This document shows, one piece after another, positions 46,829-57,038 of a DNA stretch of 64,000 nt (position 1 is the stretch's first letter; every line of letters begins with the position of its first letter). This DNA is from Pararhodobacter zhoushanensis (GTDB lineage Bacteria > Pseudomonadota > Alphaproteobacteria > Rhodobacterales > Rhodobacteraceae): assembly GCF_025949695.1 (NCBI RefSeq), contig NZ_JAPDFL010000001.1, positions 1,532,001 to 1,596,000 of the forward strand, in the 5' to 3' direction. The position numbers and the translations under genes were made by a program. The notes beneath the pieces are model-generated. The model saw only the letters and a list, made by a program, of their open reading frames with translations, searched no databases and was not told the DNA's origin.

Positions 46829-48670
46829 ATGCCGCATTACCGTTCCCGGCGATCCACCCACGGGCGCAACATGGCCGGGGCCCGCGGGCTCTGGCGCGCC
46901 ACGGGCATGACCGACAGCGATTTCGGCAAGCCGATCATCGCCGTGGTCAACAGCTTTACCCAGTTCGTGCCCGGTCACGTGCACCTCAAGGATCTGGGCC
47001 AGATGGTCGCCCGCGAGATTGAGGCCGCCGGTGGCGTCGCCAAAGAGTTCAACACCATTGCGGTCGATGACGGCATCGCCATGGGCCATGACGGCATGCT
47101 CTATTCGCTGCCCTCGCGCGAGCTGATCGCCGACAGCGTCGAATACATGGTCAACGCCCATTGCGCCGATGCGATGGTCTGTATCTCGAACTGCGACAAG
47201 ATCACGCCGGGCATGATGATGGCCGCCATGCGCCTCAACATCCCGACGATCTTTGTGTCGGGCGGGCCGATGGAGGCCGGCAAGGTGCAGATCGGCGATC
47301 TGGTCAAGTCGGTTGACCTGATCGACGCGATGGTCGCCGCGGCCGATGACAAGTATTCCGACGCCGAAGTGGACGAATACGAAAAGAACGCCTGCCCGAC
47401 TTGTGGCTCGTGCTCGGGCATGTTCACCGCCAATTCGATGAACTGTCTGGCCGAGGCGCTGGGTCTGGCACTGCCGGGCAATGGCTCGATGCTGGCCACG
47501 CATGCCGACCGCAAGGAGATCTTCCTTGAGGCCGGTCGCCGCATCGTCGACATCACCAAGCGGCATTATGAGGGCAACGAGGCCGGGCTTCTGCCGCGCG
47601 AGGTTGCCACCTTCGAGGCGTTCGAGAACGCGATGAGCCTCGACATCGCCATGGGCGGGTCGACCAACACCGTGCTGCACCTTCTGGCCATTGCCTATGA
47701 GGGCAAGGTCAACTTCACCATGGATGACATCGACCGGCTCAGCCGCAAGGTGCCGGTGCTGTGCAAGGTCGCGCCCTCGGTCGCCAATGTGCACATGGAA
47801 GACATCCACCGCGCCGGTGGCATCATGGGTATCCTGGGCGAGATGCACCGCGGCGGGCTGCTGCATGGCGATGTGGCCACCGTGCATTCGGCGACCATGG
47901 CTGAGGCGATCGCCACCTGGGACATCAAGACGGCGAACGACCCCAAGGTGGACCAGTTCTACCGCGCTGCCCCCGGTGGTGTGCGCACGACGCAGGCGTT
48001 CAGCACCGACAACCGCTACAAGGAACTGGATTCCGACCGCAAATCGGGCGTGATCCGCTCGGTCGAGGAGTCCTTCTCGAAGGATGGCGGGTTGGCCGTG
48101 CTGTTTGGCAACATCGCGCTGGACGGTTGCATCGTGAAGACGGCGGGCGTGGATGATTCCATCCTGAAGTTCAACGGCACCGCCAAGGTTTACGAATCGC
48201 AGGACGACGCGGTCTCGGCGATCCTGACCGGCAAGGTGGTCGAGGGCGACGTGGTGGTGATCCGCTACGAGGGGCCGCGCGGCGGGCCGGGGATGCAGGA
48301 AATGCTGTATCCGACCAGCTACCTCAAGTCCAAGGGGCTGGGCAAAGCCTGTGCGCTGCTGACGGACGGGCGTTTCTCGGGCGGCACGTCAGGGCTGTCC
48401 ATCGGCCATGCCTCGCCCGAAGCGGAAGAGGGCGGGCTGATCGGGCTGGTGGAAACCGGCGACCGGATCGAGATCGACATCCCCAACCGCTCGATCAATC
48501 TGGCGGTGGATGACGCGGTTCTGGCCGCCCGTCGCGAGGCCAAGGGGCCGCTGCCGTGGAAACCGGCGGCTCCGCGCAAGCGTGAAGTGTCGACGGCGCT
48601 CAAGGCTTACGCGATGCTGGCCTCGTCGGCGGCCAAGGGCGGCGTGCGGATCCTTCCCGGCGAGGAATGA
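46829..48670 (+). CDS. ilvD: Dihydroxy-acid dehydratase
   Basis: IlvD carries out the third step of branched-chain amino acid synthesis with an Fe-S cluster. The 613-residue protein has the cluster cysteines in [13 protein letters not shown] (~125-137) and [19 protein letters not shown] (~193-211), and C-terminal [22 protein letters not shown] (~510-535). Start at 46829 gives [20 protein letters not shown], the usual IlvD N-terminus; the upstream ATG at 46757 adds 24 unlikely residues. Confidence 0.96.
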   Translation: MPHYRSRRSTHGRNMAGARGLWRATGMTDSDFGKPIIAVVNSFTQFVPGHVHLKDLGQMVAREIEAAGGVAKEFNTIAVDDGIAMGHDGMLYSLPSRELIADSVEYMVNAHCADAMVCISNCDKITPGMMMAAMRLNIPTIFVSGGPMEAGKVQIGDLVKSVDLIDAMVAAADDKYSDAEVDEYEKNACPTCGSCSGMFTANSMNCLAEALGLALPGNGSMLATHADRKEIFLEAGRRIVDITKRHYEGNEAGLLPREVATFEAFENAMSLDIAMGGSTNTVLHLLAIAYEGKVNFTMDDIDRLSRKVPVLCKVAPSVANVHMEDIHRAGGIMGILGEMHRGGLLHGDVATVHSATMAEAIATWDIKTANDPKVDQFYRAAPGGVRTTQAFSTDNRYKELDSDRKSGVIRSVEESFSKDGGLAVLFGNIALDGCIVKTAGVDDSILKFNGTAKVYESQDDAVSAILTGKVVEGDVVVIRYEGPRGGPGMQEMLYPTSYLKSKGLGKACALLTDGRFSGGTSGLSIGHASPEAEEGGLIGLVETGDRIEIDIPNRSINLAVDDAVLAARREAKGPLPWKPAAPRKREVSTALKAYAMLASSAAKGGVRILPGEE

Positions 48671-49173
48671 GCGCGGGGTTTACCCTCAGACACGCCATCT
48701 CCGCCGATGCGGCGGGGATGGCGCGCGTGCTGCAGGCACTGGTCGCCAGCGGCCAGCGCAGCCGCCCGGCGACGGTCGAGCATGTCCTGTCCCATTACAT
48801 CGAAGATCCCGAGCGTCTGTCCTGCCTGCTGGCGGTTGACGCTGATGGCACGGTGCTGGGCTTTCAGTCGCTCAAGCGGGCCAGTGCCGGCAATCCCTAT
48901 GGCGTGACGCCGGGGTGGGGCATCATCGGCACCCACATCGCCCCGGACGCCGCGCGGCGCGGGATCGGGCGCGGGCTGTTCGGCGGGCTGTTCGAGGGGA
49001 CGCGCGCAACGATCCTGCGCGAAGGGTTGCCGGGTGTGGATGCCTCGATCGGCACCCGGAACGCGCAAGCGCTGGCGTATTATCACGCCATGGGCTTTCG
49101 CGATTACGCCACCGGCCCGGGCGTGCAGCGCAAGGCGTGGCACCCGGAACATAGCAATACCACTAAAATTTGA
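48667..49173 (+). CDS. GNAT family N-acetyltransferase
   Basis: A 168-residue acetyltransferase with the acetyl-CoA loop [24 protein letters not shown] (~86-108) and the C-terminal [20 protein letters not shown] (~127-146). The substrate is not known. It overlaps the ilvD stop by four bases, so it is translationally coupled to it, though no functional link is evident. Confidence 0.85.
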   Translation: MSAGFTLRHAISADAAGMARVLQALVASGQRSRPATVEHVLSHYIEDPERLSCLLAVDADGTVLGFQSLKRASAGNPYGVTPGWGIIGTHIAPDAARRGIGRGLFGGLFEGTRATILREGLPGVDASIGTRNAQALAYYHAMGFRDYATGPGVQRKAWHPEHSNTTKI

Positions 49174-49182
49174 CCTAAATCC

Positions 49183-49312
49183 GCGCCTCTTTGCTCCCCA
49201 AATATCCCGGGGGGTGATCGGCGTCTCGGAAACGCGCCAGTGGCGCGTTTCAGCCGAGAACGCCGCGCCCGTGGCGCGGCTGTCGGGGGCTGGCCCCCGG
49301 GCGCGCGCAAAG
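49183..49312 (+). repeat. Half-copy of gene-end module with further stems
   Basis: GCCTCTTTGCTCCCCAAATATCCCGGGGGG follows the GNAT stop (subfamily A half). Then come a stem TCTCGGaaaCGCGCCAGTGGCGCG...CCGAGA and GC stems up to the convergent Fe-S gene stop at 49317. It is the longest of the half-module tails and probably ends both genes. Confidence 0.55.
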
Positions 49313-49316
49313 GGTG

Positions 49317-49712
49317 TTACTCGGCGGCCTTGCTCGCCGCGTCCATGCGGGCTTTCAGCGTCTCGACATCGTCGAACTTGACGCTTTCGCCACAGCCGCA
49401 GGCGTCCGACACGTTGGGGTTGCGGAACTTGAAGCCCGCTTCCAGCAGACCGACCTCATAGTCGATCTCGGTGCCGAACAGGAACATCTGCGCCATCGGT
49501 GCGATCAGCACGCGGGCTGAACCCTGCTCGATGATCTCTTCATGCGCCGCGATCTCGTCGGCGAAATCCATCGTGTATTCCATGCCCGCACAGCCGCCTT
49601 TCTTGACGCCGATACGCAGGCCCATCTTGCCCTGCGACGCCATCAGCCGGGCGACGTGGCGCTCGGCGGCGGGGGTCAGGGTGACGGGGGATTTTCCGGG
49701 GATGCCGAACAT
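49317..49712 (-). CDS. HesB/IscA family iron-sulfur assembly protein
   Basis: An A-type Fe-S carrier of 131 residues. The three conserved cysteines are present: GGCAGMEY (C40 region) and the CGCGES tail motif (~106-111). The rest (VTLTPAAERHVARLM, LIAPMAQMFLFGTEIDY) is typical. The C-terminal extension past CGCGES is about 20 residues longer than in short IscA forms. Lies just downstream of a DUF59 gene on the same strand, a SUF-like pairing, so it probably acts in Fe-S transfer with it. Confidence 0.9.
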   Translation of the reverse strand: MFGIPGKSPVTLTPAAERHVARLMASQGKMGLRIGVKKGGCAGMEYTMDFADEIAAHEEIIEQGSARVLIAPMAQMFLFGTEIDYEVGLLEAGFKFRNPNVSDACGCGESVKFDDVETLKARMDAASKAAE

Positions 49713-49717
49713 AGTTT

Positions 49718-50086
49718 TTACATGAATCCCAATTCGAGGCGGGCCTCATCCGACATCATATCCATGCCCCATTGCGGATCAAAGGTCATGTCGATGTCGA
49801 CGTCTTGCACGCCGGGCACTGCGCCCACCGCGTCTTGCACCCAGCCGGGCATTTCGCCAGCGACCGGGCAACCCGGAGCGGTCAGGGTCATGATGATCTT
49901 GACCTTGCTCTCAGGGTCGATGGTGACGGTATAGACCAGCCCAAGGTCATAGATATTGACCGGGATTTCCGGGTCAAAGACCGTGCGGCACGCGTCAACC
50001 ACCGCTTCATAAAGCGGGTGGTCCGTGGTGGAAGGCGCGATCAGCGGGCTGCCTTCGGCCGGGGTGGTGTTCTGCGACGCGTCCAT
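49718..50086 (-). CDS. SUF-system DUF59/MIP18 family protein
   Basis: A 122-residue DUF59 protein: an unstructured ~22-residue N-terminus, then LYEAVVDACRTVFDPEIPVNIYDLGLVYTV (~25-54), LTAPGCPVAGEMPGWV (~68-83, with the reactive Cys) and VDIDMTFDPQWGMDMMSDEARLELGFM. Such proteins help mature Fe-S targets (SufT/CIA2-like). Its stop lies five bases before the IscA-type gene start, so the pair is one operon. Confidence 0.88.
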   Translation of the reverse strand: MDASQNTTPAEGSPLIAPSTTDHPLYEAVVDACRTVFDPEIPVNIYDLGLVYTVTIDPESKVKIIMTLTAPGCPVAGEMPGWVQDAVGAVPGVQDVDIDMTFDPQWGMDMMSDEARLELGFM

Positions 50087-50191
50087 CCGTCTCTCGGTTC
50101 CTGTAATTCCTGACCGAAGATATAGGATTATGCCATGGATGCGTAAAGGGGTGCGCGGGAGTTTGTGACCCGGGCCCGGTTTTCGCGCCGG

Positions 50192-50962
50192 TCAGCCTGC
50201 GGCAAAGCGCGAGGTTTTATCCTGCGCCTGCAGCCTGTCGTCCATGAAATGCTCGATCATTTCGCGGGTTGCCAGCGCATAGGCGTCGGCGATCGAGAGG
50301 TCCAGATGCGCCTTGGTCGCTGCCAGTCCGGCCTGCGACACCGGTGAAATGCGCGCGGCCAGCTGCGTAGAGACCTCGGTCACGCGGGAAGCCAGCGCAT
50401 CCGGGGCAACCACTTCGTTCACCAACCCGGCGTTGAGCGCCCAGATCGCGCCGCGGTTCTCACCCGAGAGCAGCAGCTCCATCAGGTGTTTGCGCGACAC
50501 GGCGCGTGCCACGGCAACGCCCGGTGTGGTGCAGAACCCGCCGCGCGTGATCCCCGGCAGGCAGAAGCGCGCGGTGTCGGCGGCAAAGGCCAGATCGCAG
50601 GCGGCGACCAGTTGCAGCCCCGAGGCCGTGGCGATCCCTTCGACCTGTGCGATCACCGGACGGCTGCTGTTGGTGATCTCCAGCATGAGGGCCGCGCAGG
50701 ATTCGAACAGATCGGTCAGATAGGCCCGGCCCTGATCGGCATCCGCGCGGTGCCGGGCGATCTCTTTCAGATCATGCCCGGCGCAGAAGATCGAACCGGG
50801 GCCGTCGATCACGATCACCCGGACCTGAGGGTCGTGCTGCGCCGCCGAAATGGCGGCGTGCAGCGCAGCGATCATCGCGCGGGACAGGGGATGGGCCTTG
50901 CCGCCACCCAAGGTGAGGGTCAACACGCCGTTTGTGCAGGTACTCGTTACATTCTCGCTCAT
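50192..50962 (-). CDS. Enoyl-CoA hydratase/isomerase family protein
   Basis: A 256-residue crotonase-fold protein. Seen: PLSRAMIAALHAAI (~25-38), VIVIDGPGSIFCAGHDLKEIARHR (~49-72, the oxyanion AGHDLKE loop) and ARAVSRKHLMELLLSGE. In the second oxyanion and acid region the text is VEGIATASGLQLVAACDLAFAAD, where classical hydratases carry a Glu after the glycines; here it is Ser-Gly-Leu-Gln, so the usual hydratase acid is not obvious. This resembles the ECHDC3-like group. The reaction is not assigned. Confidence 0.8.
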   Translation of the reverse strand: MSENVTSTCTNGVLTLTLGGGKAHPLSRAMIAALHAAISAAQHDPQVRVIVIDGPGSIFCAGHDLKEIARHRADADQGRAYLTDLFESCAALMLEITNSSRPVIAQVEGIATASGLQLVAACDLAFAADTARFCLPGITRGGFCTTPGVAVARAVSRKHLMELLLSGENRGAIWALNAGLVNEVVAPDALASRVTEVSTQLAARISPVSQAGLAATKAHLDLSIADAYALATREMIEHFMDDRLQAQDKTSRFAAG

Positions 50963-50980
50963 AAGGCGAGTGTGCCGTGA

Positions 50981-52174
<1,194 letters not shown>

Positions 52175-52205
52175 GCGGCGCGGCAGCGTCCCCGGCGGGG
52201 CGCGG

Positions 52206-52628
52206 TCAGCGGGTGACGTTGGCGCGCAGCCCCGGCTGCCACTCGCTGAAACGCAGACTGAAGTCGCGCGAGCCCCGGGTCGCGTTGCGGGCGCGCTCGA
52301 CAGCGGTGGCGGTGGCGCAGGAATACCAGGCGCGTCCGTCGACCCCGGTCAGCATCAGACAAAGCCCGGCGAATTCGGCGCTGAACTCACGGGCGTAGAT
52401 GTTCCAGTACTGCTCGAAATCGCGGCTTCCGCCGTTGGTCAGGTTGCAGGCGAACATGATGCGGCTCCCGCCGTCCCAGGCGAACTGCGTCGCCCGCATG
52501 ATCCGCCCCATCGCGGCGGTCGGCGCGACTTCGGCGTCGGCGATATAGCGGCCCCCCGAACAATCGAGTGCCTGAACCGGGGTGACAAACAGAGCCGCGA
52601 CCGCGGCAAGAGCATAGATCAAGCGCAT
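52206..52628 (-). CDS. Secreted protein of unknown function
   Basis: A 140-residue protein with a signal peptide (MRLIYALAAVAALFVTPVQA, cut after QA) and four cysteines in the mature part (C23, C60, C89, C103 approximately). The text QYWNIYAREFSAEFAGLCLMLTGVDGRAWYSCATATAVERARNATRG has no family I can name. The start at 52628 is preceded by a terminator of the upstream gene, so it is a separate unit. Confidence 0.7.
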   Translation of the reverse strand: MRLIYALAAVAALFVTPVQALDCSGGRYIADAEVAPTAAMGRIMRATQFAWDGGSRIMFACNLTNGGSRDFEQYWNIYAREFSAEFAGLCLMLTGVDGRAWYSCATATAVERARNATRGSRDFSLRFSEWQPGLRANVTR

Positions 52629-52644
52629 AAGAAGCCTTTGAGAC

Positions 52645-52684
52645 AAAAGAAAACCCCGTGGCCCGGCGTCGGGCGGGTGCGGGG
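52645..52684 (-). terminator. Rho-independent terminator, minus strand
   Basis: On the minus strand CCCCG-CACCCG...CGGGCCA-CGGGG (52684 to 52654) is followed by TTTTCTTTT. It lies just upstream of the secreted-protein gene and about 170 bases after the CNNM stop, so it probably ends the CNNM transcript. Confidence 0.6.
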
Positions 52685-52798
52685 CTTCAGAGTTGCATGG
52701 CCCGGGGCGTCTGGTCAACCGCAGGTTGGGAGCGCACCGGGACTTCCCTTGCGTGCTGCGCGGTCACATCACCCGGATGCGCAGCTTGGTCAGCAGGC

Positions 52799-52848
52799 GG
52801 TGGGATGAAATCCCACCCACCGTAGGGTGGGGTTTAACCCCACCTTAC
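52799..52848. repeat. REP-like hairpin pair, second locus
   Basis: Two hairpins just past the CNNM stop: GGTGGGAT-GAA-ATCCCACC (52799-52817), and GTAGGGTGGGG-TTTAA-CCCCACC-TTAC (52822-52848). The second is nearly identical to those at 33.7 kb, the first is a variant. Same family as the pair after pirin. Confidence 0.72.
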
Positions 52849-52856
52849 GCAGCGCC

Positions 52857-54152
52857 TTACATCGCGCGGATGCGCAGTTTGGTCAGTCGGTTTTCCTGAC
52901 GCTCGGCCACGGTGAAGCGGAAGCCGTGGAACTGGAACACCTGGCCCGCCTCGGGGATCAGTTGCGCTTCGTGCATGACCAGACCGGCCACCGTGTTCGC
53001 CTCGTCATCCGGCAGCGACCAGTCCATCGCGCGGTTGAGGTCGCGAATCGTCATGCCGCCGTCGATCTCGATCGCGCCCGACTCAAGGCGGGTGATCGGG
53101 TCTTCGGTGGGCAGGTCGTGCTCGTCGACGATCTCGCCGACGATTTCTTCCAGAATATCCTCAAGCGTGATCAGCCCCAGAAGCGCGCCGTATTCGTCGA
53201 TCACCAGCCCGAAATGACGGCGCTGTTGCAGGAACTGGCGCATCTGTTCGTCCAGCGGCGTGGTATCGGGCACGAAATACGGCGCGCGCGCCACCGAGGC
53301 GATGTCGATCTGCGCGACGGCCGAGAAATCGCCACCGGCCTCGGACACGACGCGATGCACTTCGCGCATCAAATCGCGGACGTGGATGACGCCGACGATA
53401 TTTTCGGGCTCGTCGCGCCAGGCGGGCAGGCGGGAATGCGGCGAGTTCACGCTTTGCGCGATGATCTCGGCGGGCGAGGCGTCGATGTTGACGGTTTCCA
53501 GCTGCGAACGGTGCAGCATGACCTCTTCCACCGTGCGCGACGACAGATCCAGCGCGCCCAGCAGGCGGTCGCGGTCTTCCTTGTCGACGGTGCCTTCAGA
53601 GTGGCCAAGCGCCAGCGTGCCGGCGATTTCCTCGTGATAGCTGAGCACCGCGCTGTCGGGATCGGTGCGCACGCCGACCAGCGCCAGAATCGCGCGCACG
53701 ATCCAGCGCACCGCCGTGACCATCGGCGAGAACAGCAGCACGATGACCTTGATCGGGCCCGAGACCAGCGAAGCGGCGGTCTCAGGGTTGGTGATGGCAT
53801 AGGTCTTGGGCAGAACCTCGGCGAAGATGAGCACCATCAGGGTCATCACCAGCGTGGCCAGCGCCACGCCGGAATCGCCGAAAATCTTGGTAAACAGCGC
53901 TGTGGCCAGCGAGGCCGACAGAATGTTGACCAGGTTGTTCCCCAGCAGCACCGAGCCGATCAGCCGCTCGCTGTCTTCGGTGATTTTCAGCGCGGTTTCA
54001 GCCCCTGCCGAGCCCTTGTCGGCCAGCGCCCGCAGTTTGGAGCGCGACGAGGCGGTCAGGGCGGTTTCGCTGCCGGAGAAAAAGCCGGACAGGACAAGGA
54101 GCGCGATGATGGCGCCGGCGGTCAGCCAGGAGGCGGTGTCGATGCTGTTCAT
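52857..54152 (-). CDS. CNNM/HlyC-CorC family membrane protein
   Basis: A 431-residue protein. The N-terminal CNNM domain has four membrane helices and FSGSETALTASSRSKLRAL. Two CBS domains follow (~205-330: LHRSQLETVNIDASPAEII; FVPDTTPLDEQMRQFLQQRRHFGLVIDEYGALLGLITLEDILEEIVGEI), then a CorC-HlyC C-terminal domain (~345-430). These proteins are tied to Mg/Co transport or efflux. The ATG at 54152 is preferred to a TTG two codons upstream. Confidence 0.9.
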   Translation of the reverse strand: MNSIDTASWLTAGAIIALLVLSGFFSGSETALTASSRSKLRALADKGSAGAETALKITEDSERLIGSVLLGNNLVNILSASLATALFTKIFGDSGVALATLVMTLMVLIFAEVLPKTYAITNPETAASLVSGPIKVIVLLFSPMVTAVRWIVRAILALVGVRTDPDSAVLSYHEEIAGTLALGHSEGTVDKEDRDRLLGALDLSSRTVEEVMLHRSQLETVNIDASPAEIIAQSVNSPHSRLPAWRDEPENIVGVIHVRDLMREVHRVVSEAGGDFSAVAQIDIASVARAPYFVPDTTPLDEQMRQFLQQRRHFGLVIDEYGALLGLITLEDILEEIVGEIVDEHDLPTEDPITRLESGAIEIDGGMTIRDLNRAMDWSLPDDEANTVAGLVMHEAQLIPEAGQVFQFHGFRFTVAERQENRLTKLRIRAM

Positions 54153-54231
54153 ATCCAAAGATCCAGAGGTCCGGCTTATTTAGGGGGCCGGCCCCCGATT
54201 GTGCAAGGCCGCAACCGGGCCGAATAAAGCA

Positions 54232-54264
54232 ACACCCCCGCAACCGGGAGGTTTGCGGGGGTGT
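54232..54264 (-). terminator. Terminator of the MepK-like gene
   Basis: ACACCCCCGCAA / TTGCGGGGGTGT, a perfect 12-bp stem with nine-base loop, followed on the minus strand by TGCTTTATT. It begins about 30 bases after the stop of the DUF882 gene and before the CNNM start. Confidence 0.8.
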
Positions 54265-54294
54265 CAAGCGTGGCTGACGCTGGCAAAGGCGGGC

Positions 54295-54864
54295 TTAGCC
54301 GCCCCAGGTGCGGACCGGGCCGCAATCCATATGCGTGAAGTTCGAGCGCGAGTAGCGACCGACGCCCCCGGCATTGCAGGCCGACGCGGCGCGGGCGACC
54401 TGGCTGACCGAGCGGCCGCTCATGCGGACATCGGCGGCTTGACCGACCATGTGGCGCGAGTTGCGGGCCACACCGCTGGAGCGCGAGCGGAGCATCGCGT
54501 TGGTCTCGGGCGAGCGGTAGCCCGACAGCAGCAGGTACGGTTCGCTGATTTCGAGAATGTTGTGCGCCGCGGCCAGGATATCCAGCGTGCGGGTGTCGAT
54601 GCGGTGGCCACGGTCAGTGCGCCAGTCGCGGAAGAAGTGGTTCACTTCGTCCAGGACCTCGGGGATGTAGTCGCCATCAACCCAGTAGATCGTGTCGAGC
54701 GTTTCGCCCGTCCGGGCGGAATGCATGTGCAGGCGGCGAATGTCGCCTGCACCACGGTTGAACCCAAATGCCTTGGACATTGTCGGGGCTGCAGTAACGG
54801 CGGTTGCGGCAAAGATGCCAAGCAGTGCACGCCGAGAAAATCCGGTGTTAACCGAGGAGGTCAT
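54295..54864 (-). CDS. DUF882 (YcbK/MepK-like) murein endopeptidase
   Basis: A 189-residue periplasmic protein with a Tat signal (SRRALLGIFAATAVTAAPTMSKA, residues ~10-32) and a DUF882 domain of the M15 fold: RGAGDIRRLHMHSARTGETLDTIYW, PYLLLSGYRSPETNAMLRS, SRHMVGQAADVRMSG and NFTHMDCGPVRTW. The metal-binding set (His in SRHMVGQAADVR, Asp in QAAD, His in FTHMD) is visible. E. coli MepK of this family cleaves 3-3 cross-links. Start at 54864 gives the Tat motif near the N-terminus. Divergent from the L,D-transpeptidase gene. Confidence 0.88.
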   Translation of the reverse strand: MTSSVNTGFSRRALLGIFAATAVTAAPTMSKAFGFNRGAGDIRRLHMHSARTGETLDTIYWVDGDYIPEVLDEVNHFFRDWRTDRGHRIDTRTLDILAAAHNILEISEPYLLLSGYRSPETNAMLRSRSSGVARNSRHMVGQAADVRMSGRSVSQVARAASACNAGGVGRYSRSNFTHMDCGPVRTWGG

Positions 54865-55373
54865 TCTTGTCCTGTCCCATCCCAAGTGTCTTGTGTAGCC
54901 TTGCTGGCCTTGCTTCATGGTCATCGCCCCAGAGGGTGCCGCGTTGGCCGCGGACTGTCGGAAGAGGCGTGAGGCACGAAGATATTTTTTCGTCTGATGC
55001 TTCTATGCCACAACCTACCGCTTGGCCCAAGCATTGAGTCGCCTCGATGCGGGGTCTGCGGACAAAATAGGCGAGAATCTGCTGAGAATCGGTTAATTGA
55101 TGCAGAAATCGTCTATTAACAAAGGGTTGCGGTTCGTAGTTCAGGCGAATGGTGCCGCTGAAGCCCCCCTGCGCGCGGCATTTTTCCGGTAACATCAGGC
55201 GATCCCTTGGATTTTTGGGGAACCCGTTGCGCATTTGGCGCGTTCTCCGGGGATTCGCCGAGGGTCTCGTGATTGTGAATCGACCCCGAGTCGCTGATAT
55301 TGGAACAATTCTGTGAACGCCTGCGCGCTGCCGCGCGACATACGGGTGATTTTGACATTGAACGGAGATTGAG
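54865..55373. other. Divergent intergenic region, no gene seen
   Basis: About 510 bases between the MepK-like and L,D-transpeptidase genes. It is less GC-rich than its surroundings (for example 55080-55130 and 55270-55320) and should hold two divergent promoters, which I could not place securely. A stem near 55219-55250 (GGGAACC...GTTCTCC with GCGC inside) lies in the transpeptidase leader. I see no coding ORF, tRNA or repeat. Confidence 0.5.
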
Positions 55374-56984
55374 ATGGGGATTGCAGGACGCAACACGCCG
55401 GGACTGCGCGCCGCGCTGATCGCGATGACGCTGGGAATGGGCGGGGTCCTGCCGGGCGTTCTGGCCGTGGTCGCGCCAACGCCGGCCGCGGCGCAACAGT
55501 TCCCTGCCTTCCGTCAGGCCCTTGCCGAAGGGGTTGCCGAGAACCGGGAACTGGCCGCCTTCTACCGCGAGAACGGCTATCAGGCTGTCTGGACCCGTGC
55601 CGAAGATGCCGCGCGTCGCACCGCGCTGGTCTCGGCGCTGAGCCGGGCAGGCGAGCATGGGCTGCCGGTCGCGCGCTATGACCTGCCGGGCCTGTTGAGC
55701 GCCTTTGGTAGCGTCGAGACCGAGCGTGACCGCGGTCTGGTTGAGGCGCGTGCCTCGATGACCTTTCTGCAATACGCGCGTGACATCCATTCGGGCGTGC
55801 TCGATCCGGGTGAGCTGATCGCGGATATCGTCCGCGAATTGCCGCGCCCCGATCCGACCCAGTTGATGACCGACCTGATTGCGTCCGAGCCGGTCAGCTT
55901 CATCCGCAACCTTGCGCCGTCTTCGCCCGAATACGCCCGCCTGTTCCGCGCCAAACGCGAGCTTGAGCAGACCATTGCCAATGGCGGCTGGGGGCCACAG
56001 GTGCAGGCTGGCAGTCTGCGTCCGGGTGACACCGGTGCGAGCGTGGTGCAACTGCGCAACCGGCTGATCGCGATGGGGTTCATGCCCCGTGTCGCCACGG
56101 CCAGCTATGACGGTCAGATGCAGCGCGCGGTGCAGGATTTTCAGGAATCCGTGGCCATCGAGGCCGACGGCATTGCCGGCAGCGCCACGATCGACGCGAT
56201 CAACACCGCGCCGCAAGAGCGTCTGCGTTCAATCACCGTGGCGCTGGAGCGTGAGCGTTGGCTGAACATTCCGCGCGGTGATCGCCATATCTGGGTCAAC
56301 CTGACCGATTTCGTGGTGCGCATCGTCGATTTCGATCAGGTCACCTTCGAGACCCGGTCGGTTATCGGTGCCCGGGCAAACCAGACGCCCGAGTTTTCCG
56401 ACCAGATGGAATACATGGACATCAACCCGACCTGGACCCTGCCACGGTCGATCATCGGGGAATACTGGGCTGCTCTGTCCTCGGGCGGGGCAAACCACCT
56501 GAACCTGCTCGACGGCTCGGGCCGCGTCGTGCCGCGCGAATATGTCGACTTTGCCGCCTATACGCCGTCCAACTTCCCCTTCGACGTGCAGCAGCCTCCG
56601 GGGCCGGGCAACGCGCTGGGTGAAGTGAAGTTCATGTTCCCCAACGCCTATGCGATCTATCTGCACGACACCCCGTCGCGCTCGCTGTTCGGCAACCGGG
56701 TGCGGGCCTATTCGCATGGCTGCGTCCGTCTGGCTGATCCGCGCGACTTTGCCTATGCGCTGCTGGCGCGGCAGGAAACCGATCCGGTGACCTATTACCA
56801 CGCGATCCAGCGCACCGGGCGTCTGACGCGGGTGCCGCTGCTCGAGCCGGTGCCGGTGCATCTGGTTTACCGCACTGCCTATACGTCGGTGACCGGGCAG
56901 ATGAACTACCGCGCCGACATCTATGGCCGCGATGCGCGCCTTTATGACGCGCTGATCAGCGCCGGGGTGGAAGTAGGCGCCTGA
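55374..56984 (+). CDS. L,D-transpeptidase, YcbB (LdtD) type
   Basis: A 536-residue periplasmic enzyme that forms 3-3 cross-links in peptidoglycan. In order: signal peptide (cut ~41, APTPAAA-QQ), an N-terminal scaffold domain with FYRENGYQAVWT, a peptidoglycan-binding domain (~205-265, LRPGDTGASVVQLRNRLIAMGFM), and the YkuD catalytic domain with IYLHDTPSRSLF and RAYSHGCVRLADP (Cys450, His in SHG). All catalytic residues are present. Good RBS (GGAGATTGAG). The divergent MepK-like hydrolase acts on the same bond type. Confidence 0.92.
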   Translation: MGIAGRNTPGLRAALIAMTLGMGGVLPGVLAVVAPTPAAAQQFPAFRQALAEGVAENRELAAFYRENGYQAVWTRAEDAARRTALVSALSRAGEHGLPVARYDLPGLLSAFGSVETERDRGLVEARASMTFLQYARDIHSGVLDPGELIADIVRELPRPDPTQLMTDLIASEPVSFIRNLAPSSPEYARLFRAKRELEQTIANGGWGPQVQAGSLRPGDTGASVVQLRNRLIAMGFMPRVATASYDGQMQRAVQDFQESVAIEADGIAGSATIDAINTAPQERLRSITVALERERWLNIPRGDRHIWVNLTDFVVRIVDFDQVTFETRSVIGARANQTPEFSDQMEYMDINPTWTLPRSIIGEYWAALSSGGANHLNLLDGSGRVVPREYVDFAAYTPSNFPFDVQQPPGPGNALGEVKFMFPNAYAIYLHDTPSRSLFGNRVRAYSHGCVRLADPRDFAYALLARQETDPVTYYHAIQRTGRLTRVPLLEPVPVHLVYRTAYTSVTGQMNYRADIYGRDARLYDALISAGVEVGA

Positions 56985-57038
56985 GCGCGTTACATCGGGC
57001 GGGCGTCATAATCGACGCCCGCCCGGAGGTTTCCTGAC

